A stretch of 64,000 nucleotides of DNA from Sipunculus nudus. Lineage: Eukaryota; Annelida; Sipuncula; Golfingiida; Sipunculidae. The notes beneath the pieces were generated by a model. It was given only the letters and a program-made list of their open reading frames with translations, was not told the origin of the DNA and made no database searches. The stretch spans positions 18,118,988-18,182,987 of the forward strand of contig CM049320.1 in the NCBI GenBank assembly GCA_026874595.1, read 5' to 3'. Position numbers and translations under genes: made by a program. The stretch's first letter is position 1. The number at the start of each line of letters is the position of its first letter. This document shows, in pieces, positions 47,960 to 61,400 of the stretch.

Positions 47960-49389
47960 AGGACATTCACACTAATGACGTAGAAAACTGTTGTAACAAA
48001 CTAACAACCTGCCATATCAATAACTTTCACTATAAAAAAATACAAACAAGGGACCCATGGTTCACGGCGCTCAGCTGATCATGATTGGACTATTAATGTA
48101 TTACCATTGTTTTACTATATTTAGTAGGAAAAGCTTATGAATATCATGGTCATGTTGGGCTTTTATAAAGGAATATAATGTAATATGTGAGTAAATGATA
48201 TATGAAATAATCTGACTGATGGATTAATATGGAGTAAAATATAGTGGTTTATTTTTTATTTATTTGGGAGGGGTCGAAAAAACAATTTATTTGAGCAAAT
48301 ATGAATGCAATGACAGTATACTAAGCAGTGGTATAATGATGATAAGGCTATTTGTTGAAGGATCTATAGTGTATGGAAAACTGCAAGATTTCAATTTGAC
48401 AGATACAAGGTTATGATTAACTATGCTGATGAGGGGATTTATGAATTTGTGACTGTATGACATGATATCTTGACAAGATCGGTCTTGACAAGATACATTA
48501 TTTTGATGACCCTCAAGTCTACATATTACACAATATTGACATAATTTCTGGCATGTACATAGGTACCTATGGACAAATGGTCAACAGTACTGAACCACCT
48601 AGAAGGTTAAAATATTAAAAATATGATGAAATGTAGATAAAGTTTGAGAGGAAGAGGTAATTTGGGCCATGGTTGGTTTATATGATTGAAGAAAATGTTG
48701 CAAATAATATTTGAGATCCGACCATGCCTTTCCATTGGTTACAATTTTGATAAGCTGTTGACAATTCAACAGTTTACATATTTGTCTGATGAGATCCAGT
48801 TTATTTGGTAAACCCTTTTTATCAATTTTATGATATGTATACAGTCCCCACTCCACAGGTGCAATGACTTGATGGAGGGGGGGGGGGGGGGGTGTTATGA
48901 TCAGACTTACAACGCCTCTGTCTCTCTGTAGATATTTTCTTTAATTATTAAATTTTATGCTATAGCCATAAAACTATTGTTCACAGTGCCAAAGCCTCAG
49001 TGGGATGAAGAAGGGGATGGTGAGAGTTACAACACCCTTGCATATACATACAGGATATGAAATTTAATTCAACAGTGCTTATAAAAAAAAAGTTTATTCA
49101 TGAACATTAAATATTTAAAACAGGCAGAAAGATGGAGAAACAAAGCAAACCATTTTTTTCCCCATTCTACTGAGCCAATAAAAAATTAACAATATTTGCA
49201 TTTATTCCTTTTTTTCATTACATAATTTTTATCCATTTATGAATGTTACTATAAATTTACAGTATAACATACATGTGATTGTGAATATTTCAGTTGATTC
49301 ACATTTCTAAATTGCATCAACATTTATAGCTAATGTATCTAGTTTATAGTACCTGTCAACAGAATGGGATGGAGGAAGGGAGGCAATAA

Positions 49390-49393
<4 letters not shown>

Positions 49394-49442
<49 letters not shown>

Positions 49443-49471
49443 AGATGGAGAGAGAAAGAGAAAAAGCAGAG

Positions 49472-49528
<57 letters not shown>

Positions 49529-49538
49529 CTGGACTGCC

Positions 49539-49569
<31 letters not shown>

Positions 49570-49572
49570 GAG
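49394..49572 (+). repeat. GA-rich microsatellite, compound
   Basis: (GA)n blocks at about 49394-49434 and 49481-49518, with imperfect GA/AAAG sequence between and after. Overlapping Ser/Leu and Arg/Glu ORFs are translations of the repeat. About 25 bp right of it the minus strand has an 18-nt stretch between an acceptor (CACCTTCAG) and a perfect donor (GTGAGT); as a microexon this is only a possibility. Confidence 0.9.
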
Positions 49573-50739
49573 GCTCTCTGGTAATTACTGCCTGACCCCT
49601 GCCTGACCCAGACACTCACAGTGGCTGTAGGTCAGACCTGAAGGTGTTATGTAACTGCCTAGTACACTGCATTTATACTGACCTGATGTAAATAATGAAG
49701 ACTTGGTGCCTGGAAACTTGAATAAAATCTACAGTTTTTGATCAATTAGTTTCAAATTTCAGATTTTAACAGATGAATTGCTAATGTGTACATGCCGTAA
49801 AAATTAAATCCACAGCACTAACAGGAAAAATTTAAATATTTATATTTTTTAAAATATTTACATTTTTTTAAATGGTATCAGGAAAAAAGAAAAGTATTCT
49901 CAACTATGAAACTAATACATGTGTTAAAATTAATCCAAGGATCAAAACACCCAATATATTATACCAGGAGCAAACTGGAGTTGGGAATGTTTAATTTTAT
50001 GAACTGAAATAAAGGATCAGCAATATAAATTTTGATTATTTAGCCAGTATCATGTAACAACTGATACAACCAAGTCAAACAAATTAAAATCTTTAATGAG
50101 CACTCTGATGAACATCCACACTTTCATTGCAATACATCACTTTGGGGACACAATTAAATGTGCACTTTAATCATTGTAACCCTGGTGGTACAATACAAAA
50201 TCTAAAATGTAGCATAGCCAAAAATAAAATAAAATACAGAAAATTTTAACATTCATCTAGTTTATGCACCAGCTGGGGGGGGGGGAGGGCAGGGCAGAGG
50301 GAAAGCCTGCTAGTTTTGGCCAAGCTAAGCCAAGGCAAGCTGCCTGGGGTGGGTTACATAATGCAAGTGAAGACTGTATTACTAGGTGGGCCAGATGTAA
50401 ACAACACTTGACATGGTGTATGAAAACTTGAATAAAAGCTACTCTTTTCAAACAATTCCTTTGAAATTTCAGGTTTTAAAAGATTAAATCCTTATGTATA
50501 TATGCTGTGAAAATTAAATCAACAGTGCTTACAGGGAAAAAACGTGCCATTGCCAAAGTTGGACAAAATTTAAGGTATTGATTTTTTATTTATGCTAATA
50601 ACTTGAAAGATTTGCAAAATTCAGATCTAATTTTGGGTAAACAATTGAATCTTGATTAAATGAAGTTATATTCCTGAAAAAAAGTCTCCAGCATCAGCAA
50701 TTCTCATGTTAAGTGAGCAAATATATTTCCTGATTTTTA

Positions 50740-51127
50740 AGAAACTGCATTATATTTGGGCCCATAACTTCAAAAATAATACCCAATACTAACCTAATTT
50801 TTGGTATGTGCACAGAAAATGTATGGAAAAATATGAATACTAAATATGATCAAATACAGATCAGTGGTTTTGAAATTAGGCAGCTTTGAAGTGTAACAAT
50901 GTCTTTTTTATGGAAAACGGAGGTTTTTCCTTAATATCTCGAAGGAACGAAGTCCTAATGACCCAATTTTTACGGTATGGTAGGAGATTTTGGGGACATC
51001 TATTGGTATGCAGAATTTTGGATTGGTAGGTCCAACGGTTTTGAAACGTGCCCTGTTAATGGCCGGACGGACGACGGACAAAGGACCACGACTATAGCTC
51101 AGATGACTTATAGTCAGCTGAGCTAAA
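50740..51127 (+). repeat. Dispersed repeat with perfect terminal palindrome
   Basis: Contains AACGTGCCCTGTTAATGGCC, GGACGGACGACGGAC and, at 51095-51125, a 31-bp hairpin: TAGCTCAG and CTGAGCTA arms enclosing a second small stem (GACT-TAT-AGTC), followed by AAAAA. It is the best-preserved end of the family also found at 11.3, 27.1 and 38.4 kb. Confidence 0.65.
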
Positions 51128-52696
51128 AACGCATCGTGTTCTTGATATTGCAATTATGCAGGAAAATATACTGCAAGTCATTTATCAGGTATCATTCAAT
51201 CTTTTTCTTCCATAACGTATTCTCTCATATATTTTTCATTTCTTTATTTGGAACAGAACAGATAATTTCTCATTTGCATTATAAGTAAGCCTGATGCAAT
51301 TTCTGATTAAAAATATATCTTGGTTGCTTCAAATTTGTGGTGTCCTGGCCATTGGTCATTCATATTTGTCTCTTTATTACAAGGTTAAGGATTCATTTCT
51401 TCAGTTCTGAAAAGGATTGCCTGCATATAAATGAACAACCATATGGATAAAAGGTTCACATTTATGAATGTGTACTTTAAGCATACAGATTAGGGTACAT
51501 TAATCGTACAAATTACAACCCTAAGCATGGCTTTACTATTCATTTGAATAAACTGGAATACAATGAAAAACATAAAGTCAACAGATGTGGGGTGGTCAAT
51601 TCAGAAAAAAAGGTATATCGACACATATGCGGACATCACAGTTTAAGGCTAAGCAGATACTGGAAGCTCCAGGAGCAAAATTTAGTTTGGAATACAAATT
51701 CTCATCCAGTATATTATAAGGACACCATGTAAAAGTCAATCTTTGGGGAAAAAAAACGAATGCAAAATTGCAAATATCAATAAACCAAAAGCAAACCGTT
51801 TCAGTCCTGACCTATGGCAGAGCCTGCTTACAGTCCTTTGTATGTCTAACGTTTGTATAACGTTTCTGTGTATTAGACTGAATCTCAGAAAAATTTTAAC
51901 TCTTCTATAAGCCATGGTCTCTGTAAGCGCCATTTACTGTTATGACCATAAGCTGATAAGTTGTTGAATCCCTCTGTGAGAAATTGAAAAATTATCGCAG
52001 GTTGCGCGTTTAGGCTAGATAAGATGTCACTGTTAAATATGTATATATGACTAACAATATTTTGGACATAACAGATAAATAGGTTATATTATGTAAAATA
52101 CATATATCGTATACAGACGAGTAAATTTGTTAATGAATGCTCTACTTAACATTTCACAGCAGTTCTATAAATCAATTTGATATATAATTGTATCCAATGC
52201 TTCAGGCATTCATCATGAAATAAGTATTTCCCCTATTTTGTCTGGAAAAAAAGAAATTCCTGCGCAGCTGTTACGTGTTACCTATAAAAGAGAAAACATG
52301 CTTTTTTATTCACGTTGGTTCACACATTTTGTTTAACAGCAAATAAAAAATCAAAATGTATAAAGCTGATTTTGATAAACTGTCAATGCACACAAATCAA
52401 TCAGATGAGCAATAGCATACACATATTTACTACTGCAAAACAGCCAGTGGTCTTGTAATCTGCATGCACAAGCTGTGGGCTCTCAGATTAGCTTAGCATA
52501 CTTCTTATTGGATAGGTGTATAAATCACCTGACATTCATGGTAATGAGCAAATGAGCAGTTTTGTTCTTCCATGCAGCAAAAGGGAAGGGTATAGAGTCA
52601 ATTGTAACATTAACATCAAATCAAGTTGATGAACTGCTTCAATTATAAGTCCTTGAGGCATACATGCTGATAATGTCTTATAAAATCATTAACCCA

Positions 52697-52698
<2 letters not shown>

Positions 52699-52747
<49 letters not shown>
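52699..52747 (+). repeat. AT microsatellite
   Basis: (TA)n run of about 49 bp in non-coding sequence. Confidence 0.9.
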
Positions 52748-52751
<4 letters not shown>

Positions 52752-55700
52752 TTATTACCAATATAACTGCAATTGCTCATGCACATTTAAAAGCCATTTC
52801 AGAGCTAAAAGCTCAAAATTTATATTACTTTATATGATCAAATCTTGGTCTCATGCATATCATGATAACACGGGTTGAAAATGGTGAGGGGCGAATATGT
52901 CTTATTATATTAAACCAAGTTTTACAAAAATGCAATTGATAATATCTATACTGCCCAGCATGACAACTTAACAATGACTTACCAGGTGATTATATAATAT
53001 ACTTGAAAATATATCTAAGCATTTATCATGATCTGCAGACTTGATTTTCTGCTAGGTTGGAACCTAACTTTCCATAGATTACCCCCCCCCCCCAAAAAAA
53101 ATGGACAACTTGGTTAACACAGCTATGAAAACAAAGTTTTCTTAGTAAAACATCACCTTAAAAGTAATTTGTTTATTAGTGAACAACCCGCACTCTGCAG
53201 TGCCTTTGTAAAATCAAGCTCTAGGTATGTTTATGAAGTTGTGAACATTTTAAACTAGACTTTCTAGTTAATTTCATGTTTCAGAGAGTTCTTACAAAGA
53301 TCACTGATGAGGTCTGATAAACAAAAAGCAACGACACGACTTTAAACTAGAAATAAAAGAGAATAAATATGACGTTTTATTTTAACAGTTATACAAACGA
53401 TGATAACAAATTTTTGTCAAACAACAAAGGTTTAGACATTAAAATTTCCTATTTTACAAGCGAGTATTCACTAGGAGAATATCTACTGAATAGAGATGAC
53501 GATATCAACAGGATAATGACACTGGTTGAAGAATTACAAAACCCGGTACACATGTTTTTGGTTACATTCCAAATAATTTTACTTTTGTTAACAACCCTAA
53601 CTCAGCTGTCATCACAGAAGTAAACACATCAATTTAGTATAACTTAAAATGGATGTATTTTTGTTGATGCTGAATGTTGTTTGAAGAGTCTTAAAATACA
53701 GTACTGATGCTCTTGAAATCTACAAACTTTACACCATTGCTGGTGCCATATTTAGCAGCACGTAGTTCAACATATATCTCATCAAATCGGTCTCATAAAA
53801 GTATGAATTAATTCATTTGCAGCTCTTATGTTGCATGACAAAATTTAAAGGCAACGTTTACAGTTAAAATTAATCATTTTATCTGGATTTTGTGGGTTTT
53901 AAATATGGAAGTTCAAATATTTAAATGTGCACTCAGACAATGAGTCAAACTATATGTCTGGAGTACTGGAAAACAAAAACAACAACTGGTTTTGATAACA
54001 ATATGTAAATGTATGTTCTACTGGGTTTAATTTTTATATGATAACCACTACAAAAACAAATCTAGGGTTCTTATATTATAAATATATATAGTGTGTGCTA
54101 GCACAAACTAATCTAGGAATACATACGTATACATACGTGGGTGAACACAGAATAGACATATTATCTTTGCAGCGATGCTGTAACACGTCTTTGTCTAGCA
54201 TCTCCAAGAATGCAGCAAATACAAATATATTTTATCATATTTTTTTCACAAAGATTGCATTCTCATGTCTGAATTGGTGGGAGTAATCCTGAAATCCTGC
54301 ATGTTAAATTGATCGGATAATTACTGTCCCCACGTTTGTTTTACTTGTATTGACCCATTCATGGCAAATCAATAAGATTCTCATTTACATTTCCATTTTA
54401 AATCCATTCTTGTTTTTCATATCATGTGATCTCCTTATTATATATCAGGGAGTTTATAAAATATAATCATATAACGTGTTTATATATCAAATGGTAAATT
54501 TCAATTACTTACAATGATAAAAAGTTTGAACGTAATGTTAAGACGAGCAAGCAGTGATAATAATTTATTAAAATTACACAATTTAAAATCATACAATTCC
54601 AAATCTGAAAGAAAAAAAGGAATTTGATAAGTCTATTTATCATCGAAAAATCCCCTACTTAATTTAAATACCAAACACCCTTAAGTTGAAGTGAATGGCA
54701 AATGAACCATGACAAAAAATAAGCAGTATACTTTCAATGTATTTCCAGAGATCTGCAACTTATGACTTAGCCACAAGAATACTTTTAGCTTGATTATGAC
54801 ATTGTATTAACATTTTGCTGCATACTTTCAGAAAAATTACCATGTAATAAACCATATTTGCTGCAAGGAGTGCTGCAAGTGGCTTATATACAGACAGGGG
54901 ATAACAATGCACATAATTAGTGGCAATAGCGTGTAGCAACACAGTGATTGGCAGCAGGCCAACATAAGGCAGCGCGTATACTTACATGACGGTCTACTTG
55001 CTTTGTGCGTATCTAGTATCTTAGTGAAAAAGAGGCAACCCAATATTATCATCATGCAAATATGTATGTATACACATATACACTCATATAATACACAATA
55101 ACAAACTCTTGCTTTTGACACTTTTGGCTGCCCAAAATGGTTTGCTTATTTTCATATTTACAATTATTCATATTTTTGGCCTGTTTGTTTTCTATATGCC
55201 CTGAATGTTGTAGGGTCTTTTGTTTACATTTCTTAAAACACAAGCTCTAAAACATGTACCTGATACATTACAGTGACGAACCAAATACTGCATTTATGGT
55301 AGGTTTATTGTTGTTCAAATTTTTAAGACAGAGTAGCTGTACAAACTGATCAGAATGGCATTTTGGGCAACCATCTTTGAGAAAGATATGGTTTATAAAA
55401 AAACATTCTTTTCCATAATTAACACAGATCTAAGGCATTACTTTATATAAGTAGAACCACTTAATAAGTATAAAATTAACATCATATGCTGTTTTCACAT
55501 CAATATTTCACCCAAAAATTAATATTTTACTATTATATAAAGATTGAAAAACTGAAAATCATTCATAATTATTGCAATATCATATTATACAAAAAAAAAT
55601 TAATATTTTTATTATTGCATTTATTTTGATTCCACTATTTATTATCATGCTCCATGTTGATATTAGTTTCAAATAATAAGGAAAAGTAAATGCTAGTAAT

Positions 55701-58460
55701 ATTAAAATCTGACATGCATATTAACGGATCAGGCTTTATTCAAAATAAACTAATAAAATTATTTAAGATCCTATATAAATTAGTCATGCTTCTGTTTGAA
55801 AAAATGGTGACGATCATTCAGTTTGGTAATTAAGCCATAAAATAATGAAAACACACAGCAAATGCGTATGAATACTGAAATATGACAAAAAACAAAAACA
55901 AAAGCATGTCAATATCTGGCAAATCATTTGACTGGAGCAGTAAAAAAATACAATTTCCTGAAACGTTTACTGTGTTCATAACATTCTTCAATCTTCAGAT
56001 AACACTGGTTTACAAATATGCTTAGAATGCAGTATTCGGTGTTTTAGGCTAAATACAAATTCAACCATCCTTTGTTGACAAAGACTTTCTTCCTTCATTT
56101 CAAAATTTTAAACAATACCTTCTGCTAACAAAATTCAACCAAATTATAAATTATGGAGAAATTTGCTGCAAATTGAAATCAGGTATTGTAGGATCTATCT
56201 TCTTCTGGTGTGATAGGTTTTGGGTGTCTGAAACATCTTATAACCTTGATGAACAAAAACATAAGAAATCAAGAGAACTGTGTTCCCTGGCCCTGAATTA
56301 AACAAGTGCACAATTAACATCGGTTGGATGAATAACACCATTTCCCAAGGGTAAGGGTATGTAAAGATACTGGAATGGAGCAGAGGTGCTTAAGTCAAAT
56401 ATACATCCTGTATTCAGAACTATCCAACTAATCTTAATTTTCAAATTACCATGTAATAGAGTAGATCTAATCTTTAAATGTAACACAATAATTTACAAAT
56501 CCAGCCAATGGACTAAGGACAATAGTGCAGGCCTGTAAGAGGAGTGTGCTTAGCAAACAAATATATTCAGTATGAGGTGATTACACATGCAGAGTTCCCA
56601 AAAATCAAAACTCCAAAGATTTCATATATCAGTTTGAGTGATTTAAGGCCAAATTCATACACTGCATCATGCTGTGACTGTTATAGTAATACATGTGCTG
56701 TGTTATGGGTGTGTGCTAGTTTACATTATCAAAGTTCTACTGGGTTAGTTGTTCTAGTTATATAAAAATAATAATGCAGTGTAACTGAAAATCTAGCCCA
56801 GAATAAAAACCTCAAAGATGTAAACTAAACAACTGCACATAAGATTTCTAGGAAAATTACATCATGTAAAGAGTAATACCATTTATATACTGATGAAGAG
56901 AAAAAGTGCTCAATAGTCTTGACGTTTCTAAAACCTGTTTTTATCTAAGTTAATTCTGTTTATGTAAAAGCTGACTGATATTCTGATCATTGGTTATCTT
57001 TGCAGCTCATCTATATTTTCTCACTGATAAGAATTTCACAAGCGAATGAATTTTTAATATGCATCCACCTTTTGATTGCTGACCTTTTTCTCTGTTGTGC
57101 TATTTTTTTAAGTAATAAAATGACAGGATTTAAGTCTGAGACAGAAAAATGGGTTTAGTGTGGGTATGTTTATTGCACACATTTTCCCATTTCAGCTACC
57201 GTCATATTCAGCATGCACGTGTACATAGAAACCTCTCCTTGTGGGTATTTTTAAACCACATACATTTTTCCACTATGGGCACTTAAGGCAGTTCCATGAT
57301 TTGTGGTTCAGAGGTTAGGACAGTTCTACATTGCAGCACAAACACTTTGGTCTCATCAGTTTCCAAAATGGAGAAGATCCACATATGGAAACATTACAAA
57401 TTTTTTACATGATGTATGTATAGCGATATATCTCTATTCTGATTCTGCATACTGGTATATGCTTGCTGTTATGCCTGAAGCTGTTCAGCCTTTAATAAAT
57501 ACCACTTGGCCTATTTAAGTAACTGTTGGAGTTACTGACAACATTGCTTTAGTGGTAGACACCAGACCTAAGATCGTTGTACTCATATTTATTCCTGGTG
57601 TATCTGCTTACTGCCATTCAGAACTGTAATGCTCATATGGTAATACATTATAATAATACACAATAAGTATAAAATATCTCACATTAAAGTGAAAGGCAGT
57701 ATATGGTGCAAAGAAGGTGACTCCTATAACATGTTACAAGATGACATTTAGTTGTCCAAAAGGCCTTGTTTATTTTCCTTGGGCACAGAAGATGCATAAT
57801 AGAAACATTTAACAAAGGTTAACATGGCAACACCTCAGATAAAACAAAAATATCAACCCTCTTGTGGTTATGCTTGAGAACCCACTAAAATTCCTGCTAT
57901 ACTCCAAAAATATTTATGGTAATATAACTAAATTTATAAAAAAGGTGTTCTTAATTTTTCGAGTGTATTTCTCTCTGCCTAGAGAAACATCTGCAATTCT
58001 ACCAGACATTCTCTGGACATTATATTATTTCATGATCTAAAGAAAATATAATTTATATTAATTCTTTAGCAAATCAAGAGCTATATAAAGGCTCTAGATG
58101 GAGTAGGAGATCAAATTCCTGATAAGTTTCTTACACATGCAGAGGCATGCTTGTTACATATATCTACAGAGAATTCCAGCTAAAAATAAACACCATGCCT
58201 TTTCACAAAATAATATCTGCAGATAAGACAGGTTACAAGCTGTAAATTTAACATGCTGTCGTAGTTGAAAATTACCCTGATTTTTTTGGGTGAAAATGAC
58301 ACTGGTAATTCACTCTCAGGTTTGACAAATTGGATTTTTACTTTAAAATCTGCATGCCTGTAGGGAAATAAAATCTCCAAATTCATGCTGTCTTGTGGTT
58401 GATGCACATGGCTGATAATTATTCATGACTGTGCAAGTGGATGGGATTTAAGATACTCAC

Positions 58461-61400
58461 TCCCTGCTTTTTGGCAGTATGGCCCTATCCATCCCTGTAG
58501 ACACTGGCAGGCGCCGGTTAGTGGGTCACATGACCCGCTGTTATCACAGTTACAGTAGTACTGGCAGTTTGGTCCATATCGACCTCGTAAACATGCTGAA
58601 AGGAAAATTGTATGTTTCATTTTCCAGAATTTGGAATTTAGAGGTTTTTGTTAAAGTTAGGTCTCAGAGATCAAGCAGTATGACAATTATAGTGTGGAAT
58701 CTACATATTTGATGAAGATGTAAATTGTAAAATTTGGCACCTTTCCAGGGGTGATTACTCTGGTGACAACAAGTGTAGGTTTCCTATTTATTATGCCTTC
58801 CAACCGTGGCAAAAATATATATTTTTTTTATAAATAAGACAATATATTTTATGTCTTTCTATGCAAAACATTTATTATTTTTTTATAAAGACACAACTAC
58901 CATCATATCCATGCAGGTTCTGTGAGGCCAAGTGTAAATGAATAATGAAATAAATGATACCATCAGTATAAAGGAATTATTTGTGTATGCAAAGTTCTTG
59001 TGTATAAGGAATGTTACTTACGCCTGAGACAAGAAGGGCTCATGAACCCAGGAGAGCAGTTACAGTCCCCACTGACCGGGTCACATGTGTTGCTGGTGCC
59101 GCAGTTACACTGACTGCGACAGTTTTGACCCCAGGCTCCATGGGGACACACTGAAACCATGGAAAAATATTTTTAGGTGCAGGGACCCATATACTTAAAT
59201 GTGTGAAAGCAATATTAAATGCTATGCATTTTTTTTAATTTCTTCAATATTCATTTTAAAGGATCCTATTCAGATGACTGACCTCTATTACTAAAGATAA
59301 TACCTTGAACCTTTTATAAAACTAGGCCAGAAAACGCTGTTCCCACTGAACATAGGCTGTTCGTTTTGTTTATATCCATATGTTTATAACATGTGGGGGG
59401 GGGTTGAAAAAATAATCCAAATATATTCAACAAGGGCATCTGTAGGCAAGCCAGATGAACCAAAGTTTTGCTTAGAGTACTTTGCAACTAGAGACAAATC
59501 AGCTTCCACACATGCATCCAATCACCTTAGGTTAAAGTGTTACATTTTGTAAATAATGGCATGTGTTTATGTACTATGTTTACTAACATCTAATAGATAT
59601 AAACAAGCTGATATATCTGTCATAGAGGAGTTATAGGAAACTTTCTGAACAGGAATTACCTCCAGTTCATTAATATGTACAAAAAGTATGCCAAAACTCA
59701 CATAAATTCTACAGAAAACATAGGTGAACATCTGGCTTAAATGATAGACCTGAAGGTAACACTGGATGTGGATCCAATCATGTCAGTGGAGGTATGTGCT
59801 CTCCAACAGCCATCTGTTTATTAATATAAACAGCAGCTTTAAGTGTCCTTTTTATCAATATTGTCATGGTGTGTACATAAAAGCACACCAAACTAAATCG
59901 CTAGTGAAAATTTATTTGTTTTATTTTCTAGCAAATAGGTAAAAACACCCACTACATGGGTTCCAATCCAGAATTGGCCCATGCTATATTTTCCCCATAG
60001 CAAAATGTTTACGTAACATATGGGGGCTCATCTGAGATGACGCATAGCTTTGTGGTCTGAAAAAGGTGGATTGAGTAACTGAGTTTATACCACTACACAG
60101 TTAAGCGATAGTGTAACTCTTGGGTAAATTAACCTTGTTTTGAATGCAGAATGCACTTGGAACACCACTCTTGTGCTCCACTCACATTTGCTAAGATTTA
60201 GGATGTTTTCCTCTAAGCAAAATGTTTACTTAACATTATTCACCTACCATCTTCACAACGATCTCCCATGAATCCCGGCCTACACAGACACTGCCCGTTT
60301 GTGGGGTCACATTTGGCTTCATTGATACAGTCACATTTGTGCTTGCAATATGGACCAAAATACCCATTTGGACATTCTGAAAAGAATATGTCCTGACTTA
60401 ATAAATATGAAAAAAAAAGATTTAATAAGATACAGATTAAAATAAAGATATTTAATTTATGCTGACAACATTTTTGAGAATTCCTCAAACACAGAGATCA
60501 GTGTATTAATTAATATATATTTTGTTTCCTCTGATTTCTTTAAATCAGACACTGCTGGATCTAGCTTCTCATCCATTTTCAATAGGTATTTAAGAAAAAA
60601 CTTTTTATCTTTTTATTTAATTTAATTCTTTAAGAAAGGTTTCTGTCATAAAAATACATGATTCTTCAATCATGTGAAATTATTTTATGCACATCAGACT
60701 TATATAACATATGAAAAAAATAAGAATTTTTCTTCTAATTTTTCTTTATAATCTGCACTGTAAAAGTTATAAACTTCATTTTGTAACATGATTTTAACAA
60801 GCTACCCACCTTGATCACAAGTTTGTCCATAATATCCTGATGTACACTGACAGCAGCCAGTAACTACATCACAGGAGGCGTTGTTACGGCAGTTACAGGT
60901 GTTAATACAGTCTGGTCCATACCGACCAGGTGGACACTTCTCATCACAGCGTACACCGGTCCACCCGAGTCCACACTGACATGTCCCGTTAACCGGATCA
61001 CATCTTGAGTCTCCATGACACAGACATGTACTACTGCAATCTGGCCCAAATGTGCCTTCTGGGCATGCTGTAAAAAAGTACGATTTTGAATACAGTATCT
61101 TTTACCAAACTCCAAACCTAAGTAACAAATTAGGTCATATTCAAGATAGTGGTTGACATGTGGTTGGGTTCAAGAAAAGTGACACAGCAGCATTTCTGAA
61201 TAAAAAATTTTAGTGATTACAGACAGTGCAGCATAGCATTCCTTAATGAAAGCTAGCATCACTGGATAAAGTTGATGAGAGTTGCAGCATATCAAGCTTA
61301 TCCATATATCTTGTATGATTATTCATTTGGAATAATGTTAAACTCAAAGGTGTTCAAACAACTGATGCTATATTGCATATATTTTGTTTTTGTTATTTTG

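Larger units (their letters stand above)
47958..58460. other. Presumed introns or intergenic DNA without recognised exons
   Basis: Over 10 kb of AT-rich sequence between the candidate terminal exon and the last EGF exon. It holds G runs at 48878-48891 and 50274-50285, a C run followed by an A run at about 53083-53101, and AT and GA microsatellites. One minus-strand segment (about 54985-55060) reads MMIILGCLFFTKILDTHKAS before a GTAAGT donor; it could be a membrane-spanning exon but lacks a clear acceptor. No other exon could be supported. Confidence 0.4.

Noticed and set aside
49307-49619. Ser/Leu and Arg/Glu-rich ORFs on both strands
   Set aside because: Translations of a GA/CT microsatellite.
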